In this document: piece after piece, positions 1 to 5,632 of the stretch | Numbering within the stretch: position 1 is the stretch's first letter | Layout: every line of letters begins with the position of its first letter | Assembly: GCA_045593905.1 (NCBI GenBank) | Contig: JAZNXL010000058.1 | Location: 1-5,632 of the forward strand | Origin: RGIG9041 sp045593905 | GTDB taxonomy: Bacteria > Bacillota > Clostridia > Oscillospirales > QAKW01 | Reading direction: 5' to 3' | DNA length: 5,632 nucleotides | The notes under the pieces: generated by a model | What the model was told of the DNA's origin: nothing | Databases searched by the model: none | What the model saw: the letters and a program-made list of their open reading frames with translations, nothing else | Position numbers and translations under genes: made by a program

Positions 1-53
1 CATTTTTATATATTTTGCATAAAAAATTTAAGCAAAAAAATAGATTTTGGCAA

Positions 54-67
54 GCATATAGCATATT
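54..67. repeat. Tandem GCATAT(A/T) repeat
   Basis: GCATATA at 54-60 is followed immediately by GCATATT at 61-67. It is a short tandem duplication in AT-rich DNA with no evident function. It may be simple low-complexity sequence. Confidence 0.3.
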
Positions 68-71
68 TAGA

Positions 72-95
72 TAAAGCACAAAAAGTAAAGCACAA
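72..95. repeat. Spaced direct repeat TAAAGCACAA x2
   Basis: The 10-base word TAAAGCACAA occurs at 72-81 and again at 86-95, with starts 14 bases apart. The second copy ends 29 bases before the -35 hexamer. The position, upstream of a single well-formed promoter, would suit a transcription factor binding site. The spacing is not a full 10.5-base helical multiple, and the region is AT-rich enough that chance cannot be excluded. No known operator is recognised. Confidence 0.4.
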
Positions 96-124
96 TTAGT
101 ATATAAATATATTAATTATTTTTG

Positions 125-153
125 TTGACTAACTTTAATAAAAAATATATAAT
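125..153 (+). promoter_or_regulatory. Sigma-A-type promoter for the giant surface protein gene
   Basis: The -35 box is TTGACT at 125-130 (one mismatch to TTGACA). The -10 box is a perfect TATAAT at 148-153. They are separated by exactly 17 bases, the optimal spacing for the vegetative sigma factor. The A/T tract at about 101-124 immediately upstream resembles an UP element. Transcription would start near 159-161, giving a leader of about 57 bases before the ATG at 217. A second TATAAT at 163-168 has no matching -35 box at proper spacing (the region around 140-145 is only A residues). The pattern suggests constitutive, fairly strong expression, possibly modulated through the direct repeat upstream. 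Confidence 0.72.
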
Positions 154-204
154 TATTATAACTATAATTGCATTTACTAGTAGTGGTTTGTGCAAAGATA
201 CAAA

Positions 205-209
205 AGGAG
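205..209 (+). promoter_or_regulatory. Ribosome binding site AGGAG
   Basis: AGGAG at 205-209 lies seven bases before the ATG at 217, an ideal Shine-Dalgarno arrangement for a Gram-positive bacterium. It fixes the start. An in-frame TAG at 181-183 closes the frame upstream, and the only other in-frame candidate, GTG at 190, has no purine-rich site before it and would put a non-signal extension ahead of the Lys/Arg-containing n-region. Confidence 0.88.
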
Positions 210-216
210 TAAAACT

Positions 217-309
217 ATGGGCAAAACAACAAAACGTGTTTTATCATCATTGCTTACAGTGCTTATGATTTTGTCTATGGCATCAGTGTTTGTGTTACCT
301 GCAAGCGCT
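217..309 (+). other. Sec signal peptide (residues 1-31)
   Basis: A positively charged n-region (K3, K6, R7) is followed by a hydrophobic core of Leu, Val, Met, Ile and Ala (about residues 8-27). The c-region is P-A-S-A (28-31), a classic signal peptidase I site, with cleavage predicted between A31 and D32. The mature N-terminus is acidic and Ser/Thr-rich (DTENTESDSS). No lipobox cysteine is present, so the protein is not a lipoprotein. The peptide resembles those common on secreted proteins of gut Clostridia. Confidence 0.92.
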
Positions 310-3300
310 GATACAGAGAATACAGAGAGCGATAGCTCTTATGCATTCAACTTAGACTATGCTGCGCTGTATAACGGTGACAACACCTACTTGATTAACA
401 AAGATTGGACTGAAAGTGACCTTGTAGTAGGTAACGAACTGACCTTTGTTTTTCAGCATCAAGAAAAGAAAGAAACATATAACCCCAAAAGACACTTCGC
501 AACCTTTAACGATGCGTATAAAGTGGCTTATGAAGAGGCGTTTAAAGAAGGCAAAATAACAACTGAGAATTACTTTGAATACGTGCCTTGCTTTATATTT
601 AGCAAAGGTGAACACGCCGAAAACCTTGGTCTTCATACCTCGGCTATTATTCTTGGTAACAACGCAGGTGTTTCGCCTAATGCCGAGCAGGCCTTTACAG
701 TTGAAGCGGTAAAAGCAAATGAAGGCTGGGCAAAAAATGAAAACCGCAAAGACGAAACAACTCTTAAACAAATCAACTTAACATCAAGAACATATACTGT
801 TGAAGGCACCAACAAAGGCGACTATGCAGATACACCTGCATCAGGTGCCGGTGCGCAGTGGATTGCGTTAAGAGAAACCGCTTACGATAAGTACCCCGAA
901 AAAAGACAAACACTTATTGTTGACGGTGTTACGGTATCGGGCAGTATTGCAGTTCGCGGACATGATAAGGACACGAGCTTTGAATATGGCGAGATGCTCG
1001 GAACAGTCAAGACCGGCAGACACGCAGACGTGTTTGTTAACAACACTGTCGGTAGCGGTGAAACCAGAATGTTTGTTGGTTCTGACGGCAGCTACTTCAA
1101 ATATGACGTTGTAGCTAAAAATATCAGAGCCGAATCAAAATACCAGGCTTTTTACGATGAGCACTACGTTTATAACACAAAAATAACCAACTCTTACTTT
1201 GCTAACTTTACAAACGCAAAGTACGGTTTCTTTAAAGGTTATGGTAATGCTGAACAAGCTGCCAGAGTTTCGGGCAGTGTTGCAACTGTTGAAAACTGTG
1301 TTTTCTACAATATGAGCGGCATACCGTTCCAATTCGACGCAAAAAGAAATGGTGCAGAGTTTAATATTAAGAATAACATCTTATATAACTTAAACGAAGG
1401 CGCGTTCAAGTTAATAAACGATAAGAGCACTATTACAATAAACATTGCAAATAACCTTATTCACCAAGAAGGTGATACAGTTGAGTATCTTTTTGAATGT
1501 GGCAAGCTTGACATAACAACCGGTGGTAAAACAATAATAAACTTTAACGGCAACAAAGTAACAGGTAACATTACACATGTTGCTCCTAATGCACCGTTTG
1601 ACGCAAGCATTGCGGCAACCTTATACTACAACTTTAACGAAAACTTCTTTGGTCAGACCAAAGATTCTGCAGGTAAAACAATAACCTTTGACCAATCTCC
1701 CGATGGCGATATTGCCGATGCAGGTTGGGACTTTAACAATACAAACTACTACTTTGACTATAATCAGACTTATCTTTCACACGGACTTAGAATTAAACAG
1801 GTAGATGGCTTTGGTAAAAACGACGTTGTAAAAGTTGCAGGCAACCAGATTAATGCATTCTGCTTTAACAACCGTTCGGTTATTTACCCCGTGGTTATTC
1901 CACATGAGTTCGAGGGCAAGCCGGTAGCTATCAGTCAAATTTCACAAGATGCTGATTTTACAAATATTGTAGACAGCATTGACCTTTCTCAAATTGACGG
2001 TGTAAAAGATTATTACGTTCGTTTAACTTTCCCCGGAACCGAATATTATGAAGTATATTCTCTTAAGATTGTTACAACCGAGCCTACACTTTTTGAGTTT
2101 GACCAAAACGAACAAATAACAATTAATAAAACAACCTTTGACCTTGAAAATACTGCAGTATACGTTGAGGATACTACAATTGATGAAAACGGCGACGAGG
2201 TTGCATACGGCTATCTTGGCAACACTTTCTACAAGTTTGTTGTTGATAAAAATGTGGTACATAACACATTTAAAACACTTGATGCACAGTTGAGTGACGC
2301 AAACCGCAACATTTTGTTACCTTCGGGCGAATATTCAGACTTTGAAATTTCGCGCCCTGCACATTTTTATGGTTCAAACATTAACGTTGACGCTGTTGAC
2401 GAAGGTGTTAACCAAGACGGAAGCGACTGGAAGCTCGGCGCAAATTGGGGTGTTTACGGCGAAACAGGTATTGGCTCAATTACAATTCAGGACGGTGTAG
2501 CCGGCGACCTTACTTTTAACGGTGTTACTTTGCGTGGCCAGGTTGTTGATACAAACAGAAACCTTGGTGTTGACAACAATGGCGATAAAACTGTTTACGG
2601 TGCGCTTAACATTTTATTTAAAAACGTTGTTGTAGACCAGCATGAGTTTGTAAGCTATATTGATAAAAGGTCATCGCTGGCTGTTGAAAATAACATAGGT
2701 AACAACACAAGAAAATACTTGTTTAACCTTAACAACAACCGCTCGGCAAACCAAAACGATTCTCAACTTATCGATACAGGTAAAGGCTTTAACCAAACAC
2801 AAAACTTTACAGGCTTTGGTGAAACCTATGCCGATTCGTTTAAGCTTGATTCAGTTTATATTAAAGACGTACGCAACACACCCGTATTATTTAACGAGTA
2901 TGTTCCTGCAATTGTAGAGATTAACGACTTTTACCGTGATGCAACCGCTTCGAAAGCCGATACACTTATTGGCAATTTCAAAACAGGTGCGGCTAACAAA
3001 AATTGCTCGTTTAAGCTTACATACTCAAACATCAGAAACGGTGCTGATGACCAAGATTCGCTTATGTCATTTGTTGGCACTTGCGGTTCGGGTGAAAAAA
3101 TAGCCGATGGCATAAACTTTAATGTTGATATTTCTAACAACATCTTCTATAACGCAGTTAATCAGGCTGCCAATATATTTGTTGTTGCACCCGATTATGT
3201 ATCAGGCATTGATTTTTCAAACAACTATGTTTGCCAATCAGCTCAAAAAGCATTTATGGGTGAAAGCGCCGAATATATCGGCGGTGTATTGAGCAACGGC

Positions 3301-5632
3301 AATAAGTTTGTTGCAAGCTCAAGCTTTATTAATAATACTTTTGAAGGTGTTAATCTTACAGTTGACGGTTTTATTGGTATTGATTCAATTGATAAGACTG
3401 ACAAGATTGTTGCAGCAAGCTTTGATAACGCTAAAAGAACTGCAAGCATTACTCTTGGTGAGGGTGCTACAATAGGTACTGATATTACTGTTAATCTTTC
3501 AGATGGTGTTAGCGCAAAATGGTATAAGGGCGACACTGAAATTACCGACCTTTCAACTATTTCGCAAAGCAGTATTGACGGTGCTGAAACATTCGATTGT
3601 GTTTTTGAAACCGTTCACGACGGAATCACCTTTACAACAAGCTATAAGGTAACGGTTTATTCTGTTGTGCCAAAAGATTTTGCATCTCAAAAGTTTGACC
3701 ATGAATATTTCTCGAATAAGGCTGTAGTAGTTACAAGTGCTGCTGCCAGCGTAGAGAAAAACGAAAATGTAGTTATTAAATTTGATGGCGAGTATTACAG
3801 CTTTATAGCAGGAGTAAACGCTTTTGCTTCGTTTGATGAAGTTCCTGCAACTGCAAGTGAGGTAATCTTACTCGAATTTGACAAGACAAAAGACATAGAG
3901 ATTACAAGACCTATAAAAATTTATGGTAAAAACTATAAAGTAAGCCCTGTAACCGTTGGTGAAAAGGGTGTTACAACAACCAAATTCGGCGCTGATTGGG
4001 GCTATAACACAGCCTACAATGAAAACGAAGTTGTTATTAACAACATTACTATTAACAAATTCCTTGTTGGAACAGTCGAAATTCACGGTATCACTATTGA
4101 AAGCGGATATGTTGACTCGGGACGTTTGACAGGCAACGCAGGCTGTGCAAACGTTACACTTAATAACGTTCGCTTTATGTGTAAAGCCGCGCAGGTATTC
4201 CATACACACAACGGTTGGAATAATAACGTATTGTCTGCAGCTAACAGTAAAGAATCGCTTACCGTTAAAAACTCTTATTTTGATTTTGATTCGACAAAAA
4301 CTACACCGTTGTTCTTTAAAGACGGTACAACACCTGCTCACGTAACCTTCGACACTGTTTACTTTGATGGTAAGGGTAAGGTAGGAACTTCGTGGATTAA
4401 AATCCGTGGAACAAAAGACCAAGAGTTTGCTATTAAAAATTCATTTATTAAAGATTTCAACGGCGGCAGCGCAAGTTCGCTTGTATTTACCGGCTACTAT
4501 GATGGCGACAATAGTTTAGCGGGAGAACCGTATCCTGATGGTGCAAAGAGCGCAATTACACTTGAAAACAATGTGATTTTGGGCATGGCAGGCTACAATA
4601 GTACTAATATGCTAAACGTTTATGCTAACGGCTACAGCAACATAAATATTAAAAACAACTATGTTGAGGCTGTTGACAGCACTATGAGCTTGTTCTATGT
4701 AAACGGCAGCGAGTTTGTAAACGCTATTGATATTGATGTATCAAACAACATATTTAACGGCTTTTCGGATATGTTCTATGGCGCGTGCGGTCAGGCAAAC
4801 CTTAAAATTGTTAATAACTTCTTGGTTAAAGAAAAGGTGGCAGACGTTTATAGCAGCAGTGCCATTGGTGCAAACCAAAAATTATTAATAAATAAAAATT
4901 ATAATTCGCTTGAGTTTTCATATTACCTGTTCCCGTTTGGCGTAAACCAAGATAAGATTTATGATTATAGTTTTGCACCTGACGTTACTGTTCAGGGCGA
5001 AAACCTTTCATATACAGCAATCAACGGTATGGGTTCTCTGATTGTACAAGAAGGTGGATATAAACTTAATTTAGACTCGTTAATTGGCTCGAATAAATAT
5101 AACAATCCTGTTACTGTTAAGTACGGTGACGGTGAAGAGATTGATATTTATGACGATGTTATAATTGAGTCAGATTCAGAGCTTGAAACAATTCCGCTTG
5201 AGCTTAAAGTTTATTCGTTTGATAAAACTTTATCAGATAAATATAACCTTACAGTTACTGTTCAGGCTGACCCAGTACTTGACTTTAAACAAGATTACGA
5301 TGGTACAGTAATATCAAAGGATGCTATTCTTGTTGATACATCGCTTTCAACAGCTACAACAGGCAGCGTACACATTGCTTCTTGGGATGGTAAGCTGTAT
5401 ACATTTACTGTAGGTGTAAACGCGTTTGGTAGCTATGCTGATGCTGAAACTGCAGCAGCTGCTGAAGGCGGAAGCAAGCAGATTATTATTCCGTCTTGGG
5501 ACGGTAGCGCAATCACAGTTAATAATGCTGTAAATATTTATGGTCCCAACTGGAACACCGAGCCGTTTGTAAGACCTGAGGCAGGTTACGTTGACGGAAA
5601 ATGGTCAGCAATCGCATCAGACGGTGCAGCAT
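217..5632 (+). CDS. Giant secreted multi-unit right-handed beta-helix protein (5' part; runs off the window)
   Basis: An uninterrupted frame of 1,805 complete codons plus one base, without a stop at the window edge. It opens with a Sec signal peptide (residues 1-31), so the product is exported. The mature part is a tandem array of large diverged units (residues 32-623, 624-1152, 1153-1686 and 1687 onward). Each unit has a strand-rich linker, a pectin-lyase-fold-like N-cap, a long Asn-rich beta-helix and a beta-sandwich-like tail. Beta-helix turns are visible as repeated N-N/N-S plus hydrophobic-aromatic motifs, for example ENCVFYN (359-365), KNNILYN (385-391), SNNIFYN (973-979), KNSYF (1351-1355), KNNYV (1479-1483) and SNNIF (1509-1513). 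Related folds occur in polysaccharide lyases, pectinesterases and bacterial adhesins, but no catalytic motif is recognisable. No anchor (LPXTG, S-layer homology) or dockerin is seen, though these usually lie at the unseen C-terminus. Export and the solenoid fold are fairly secure. Function is unknown. No gene symbol is warranted. Confidence 0.95.
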   Translation, partial: MGKTTKRVLSSLLTVLMILSMASVFVLPASADTENTESDSSYAFNLDYAALYNGDNTYLINKDWTESDLVVGNELTFVFQHQEKKETYNPKRHFATFNDAYKVAYEEAFKEGKITTENYFEYVPCFIFSKGEHAENLGLHTSAIILGNNAGVSPNAEQAFTVEAVKANEGWAKNENRKDETTLKQINLTSRTYTVEGTNKGDYADTPASGAGAQWIALRETAYDKYPEKRQTLIVDGVTVSGSIAVRGHDKDTSFEYGEMLGTVKTGRHADVFVNNTVGSGETRMFVGSDGSYFKYDVVAKNIRAESKYQAFYDEHYVYNTKITNSYFANFTNAKYGFFKGYGNAEQAARVSGSVATVENCVFYNMSGIPFQFDAKRNGAEFNIKNNILYNLNEGAFKLINDKSTITINIANNLIHQEGDTVEYLFECGKLDITTGGKTIINFNGNKVTGNITHVAPNAPFDASIAATLYYNFNENFFGQTKDSAGKTITFDQSPDGDIADAGWDFNNTNYYFDYNQTYLSHGLRIKQVDGFGKNDVVKVAGNQINAFCFNNRSVIYPVVIPHEFEGKPVAISQISQDADFTNIVDSIDLSQIDGVKDYYVRLTFPGTEYYEVYSLKIVTTEPTLFEFDQNEQITINKTTFDLENTAVYVEDTTIDENGDEVAYGYLGNTFYKFVVDKNVVHNTFKTLDAQLSDANRNILLPSGEYSDFEISRPAHFYGSNINVDAVDEGVNQDGSDWKLGANWGVYGETGIGSITIQDGVAGDLTFNGVTLRGQVVDTNRNLGVDNNGDKTVYGALNILFKNVVVDQHEFVSYIDKRSSLAVENNIGNNTRKYLFNLNNNRSANQNDSQLIDTGKGFNQTQNFTGFGETYADSFKLDSVYIKDVRNTPVLFNEYVPAIVEINDFYRDATASKADTLIGNFKTGAANKNCSFKLTYSNIRNGADDQDSLMSFVGTCGSGEKIADGINFNVDISNNIFYNAVNQAANIFVVAPDYVSGIDFSNNYVCQSAQKAFMGESAEYIGGVLSNGNKFVASSSFINNTFEGVNLTVDGFIGIDSIDKTDKIVAASFDNAKRTASITLGEGATIGTDITVNLSDGVSAKWYKGDTEITDLSTISQSSIDGAETFDCVFETVHDGITFTTSYKVTVYSVVPKDFASQKFDHEYFSNKAVVVTSAAASVEKNENVVIKFDGEYYSFIAGVNAFASFDEVPATASEVILLEFDKTKDIEITRPIKIYGKNYKVSPVTVGEKGVTTTKFGADWGYNTAYNENEVVINNITINKFLVGTVEIHGITIESGYVDSGRLTGNAGCANVTLNNVRFMCKAAQVFHTHNGWNNNVLSAANSKESLTVKNSYFDFDSTKTTPLFFKDGTTPAHVTFDTVYFDGKGKVGTSWIKIRGTKDQEFAIKNSFIKDFNGGSASSLVFTGYYDGDNSLAGEPYPDGAKSAITLENNVILGMAGYNSTNMLNVYANGYSNINIKNNYVEAVDSTMSLFYVNGSEFVNAIDIDVSNNIFNGFSDMFYGACGQANLKIVNNFLVKEKVADVYSSSAIGANQKLLINKNYNSLEFSYYLFPFGVNQDKIYDYSFAPDVTVQGENLSYTAINGMGSLIVQEGGYKLNLDSLIGSNKYNNPVTVKYGDGEEIDIYDDVIIESDSELETIPLELKVYSFDKTLSDKYNLTVTVQADPVLDFKQDYDGTVISKDAILVDTSLSTATTGSVHIASWDGKLYTFTVGVNAFGSYADAETAAAAEGGSKQIIIPSWDGSAITVNNAVNIYGPNWNTEPFVRPEAGYVDGKWSAIASDGAA
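310..2085 (+). repeat. Structural unit 1 (residues 32-623): linker, beta-helix, beta-sandwich-like tail
   Basis: This is the first and most divergent protein-level unit, 592 residues long. Strands at residues 42-79 end in LTFVF (75-79), matching the aromatic motif that opens the later helices. The N-cap follows: RHFATFNDAY (92-101), then FIFSKGEH (126-133, compare LLPSGEY in unit 2) and ILGNN (145-149, compare FYGSN and IYGKN). It has extra sequence between the helical part and the FIFSKGEH strand, which explains part of its length. The helix coils include VDGVTVSG (235-242), NSYF (325-328), ENCVFYN (359-365), KNNILYN (385-391), ANNLI (411-415), NGNKV (444-448) and NENFF (474-478). The C-terminal strands end in YEVYSLKIVTTEP (611-623). 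The unit call rests on aligned landmarks, not high identity. Confidence 0.6.
2086..3672 (+). repeat. Structural unit 2 (residues 624-1152): linker, beta-helix, beta-sandwich-like tail
   Basis: A 529-residue unit. A strand linker (624-670) leads into FYKF (671-674). A clear pectin-lyase-fold-type N-cap follows: TFKTLDAQL (684-692), then LLPSGEY (700-706), EISRP (710-714) and FYGSN (717-721). GANW (741-744) and the coil FNGVTLRG (767-774) match GADW and IHGITIESG of unit 3. The helix is Asn-rich, especially around 825-847, where runs of Asn may form an inserted loop. Turns include SNNIFYN (973-979), SNNYV (1001-1005), NGNKF (1027-1031) and INNTF (1038-1042). A beta-sandwich-like tail (about 1070-1152) includes DITVNLSDG and ends YKVTVYSVVP (1143-1152). 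Confidence 0.68.
3673..5274 (+). repeat. Structural unit 3 (residues 1153-1686): linker, beta-helix, beta-sandwich-like tail
   Basis: A 534-residue unit, nearly the length of unit 2. The linker ends in KFDGEYYSF (1188-1196), then GVNAFASFDE (1199-1208). The N-cap strand ILLEFDKTKDIEITRP (1217-1232) leads to IYGKN (1235-1239), then GADW (1258-1261) and IHGITIESG (1289-1297). The turn ladder includes LNNVRF (1315-1320), KNSYF (1351-1355), KNSFI (1407-1411), ENNVI (1450-1454), KNNYV (1479-1483), SNNIF (1509-1513) and VNNFL (1532-1536). The tail (about 1586-1686) holds VTVKYGDGEEIDIYDD near 1632-1647 and closes with YNLTVTVQADP (1676-1686). No acidic or basic cluster typical of a pectate lyase or pectinesterase active site stands out. 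Confidence 0.68.
5275..5632 (+). repeat. Structural unit 4, N-terminal part only (residues 1687-1805)
   Basis: A fourth unit begins. The strand linker (1687-1726) contains ASWDG (1721-1725), followed by LYTF (1727-1730) and GVNAFGSYADA, which closely matches GVNAFASFDE of unit 3. An Ala-rich helical stretch (AETAAAAEGG) then leads to IIIPSWDG (1756-1763), which replaces the LLPSGEY strand of unit 2. IYGPN (1774-1778) gives the same landmark as IYGKN and FYGSN. The window ends in a segment containing GKW, before the helix proper. The SWDG word thus occurs twice, 38 residues apart. Confidence 0.65.

Larger units (their letters stand above)
1..124. other. AT-rich upstream intergenic region
   Basis: Extremely A/T-rich DNA with no convincing gene on either strand. 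It contrasts sharply with the more balanced composition of the coding region that begins at 217. It holds a tandem GCATAT repeat (54-66) and a spaced 10-base direct repeat (72-95), followed by an A/T tract (about 101-124) directly upstream of the -35 box. No hairpin followed by a T run is seen, so the end of any upstream gene is not marked here. Confidence 0.7.

Noticed and set aside
1..3. CAT at the left edge, readable as an ATG of a divergent minus-strand gene.
   Set aside because: No purine-rich ribosome binding site lies at the proper distance on the minus strand, where the sequence is only A/T.
1..99. A 32-codon open frame on the + strand ending in TAG at 97-99, possibly the tail of an upstream gene.
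   Set aside because: It is short, very AT-rich and Lys/Ile-rich like the non-coding DNA around it, has no terminator after it, and includes the direct repeat. Chance openness is plausible. Upstream sequence would settle it.
163..168. Second TATAAT as an alternative promoter.
   Set aside because: There is no -35-like hexamer 16-18 bases upstream, while the TATAAT at 148-153 has TTGACT at the ideal distance.
175..182. Perfect 8-base palindrome TACTAGTA in the presumed leader.
   Set aside because: Too short to form a stable RNA hairpin, has no loop, and is expected by chance in AT-rich DNA.
352..771. 139-codon minus-strand open frame.
   Set aside because: It lies wholly antisense to the signal-peptide-bearing gene. 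It has a Phe/Val/Cys-rich composition that simply mirrors Lys/Asn codons of the sense strand, and no ribosome binding site or recognisable domain.
3868..4422. 184-codon minus-strand open frame, the longest antisense frame.
   Set aside because: Its Cys-, Phe- and Val-rich product is the complement of Asn-, Lys- and Thr-rich sense codons. The sense frame here carries the conserved unit 3 landmarks, so this is a shadow.
310..5632. Assignment as a pectate lyase or pectinesterase.
   Set aside because: The fold resembles that superfamily, but no calcium-binding Asp cluster, catalytic Arg/Lys motif or pectinesterase signature could be recognised, so an enzymatic call is not supported.
1..5632. CRISPR array, tRNA, rRNA, insertion sequence or rho-independent terminator.
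   Set aside because: No regularly spaced identical DNA repeats, no cloverleaf or rRNA-like segment, no transposase frame or terminal inverted repeats, and no GC-rich hairpin followed by a T run were seen.

Overview
The window holds the first 1,805 codons of one very large exported protein on the + strand, preceded by 216 bases of very AT-rich upstream DNA. The gene starts at ATG 217 and is still open at base 5632, so its C-terminus lies beyond the window. Nothing else in the window looks like a real gene. The other open frames over the coding region are shadows of this reading frame.

The organism is probably a low- to mid-GC Gram-positive anaerobe of the class Clostridia, perhaps an uncultured gut or rumen Oscillospirales/Ruminococcaceae-type bacterium. 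This is inferred from the AT-rich promoter region with sigma-A-like elements, the strong AGGAG ribosome binding site, and a signal peptide of the K-R-V-L-S-S-L-L type ending in ASA. The giant Asn-rich surface protein points the same way. There is no marker gene, so the placement is tentative.

Layout: 1-100 is AT-rich intergenic DNA with two short direct repeats. Bases 101-153 form a well-formed promoter: an A/T tract, TTGACT, a 17-base spacer and TATAAT. Bases 154-216 are the presumed leader with the ribosome binding site. Bases 217-309 encode the signal peptide. From 310 on, the protein consists of tandem diverged units of roughly 530-590 residues: unit 1 (310-2085), unit 2 (2086-3672), unit 3 (3673-5274) and the beginning of unit 4 (5275 onward).

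Each unit appears to contain the same parts in order. First is a short beta-strand linker ending in an aromatic motif such as FYKF, YYSF or LYTF. Next is an N-cap like those that open pectin-lyase-fold domains, ending in an I/F-Y-G-x-N motif. Then comes a long right-handed beta-helix with repeated N-N-x-F/I turns. Last is a beta-sandwich-like tail ending in a Y-x-V-x-V...P strand. The simplest reading is a secreted or wall-associated protein built as several beta-helices in series. The sequence does not show whether it binds or cleaves a polysaccharide, acts as an adhesin, or is purely structural. The missing C-terminus would be needed to see an anchor or a catalytic domain.
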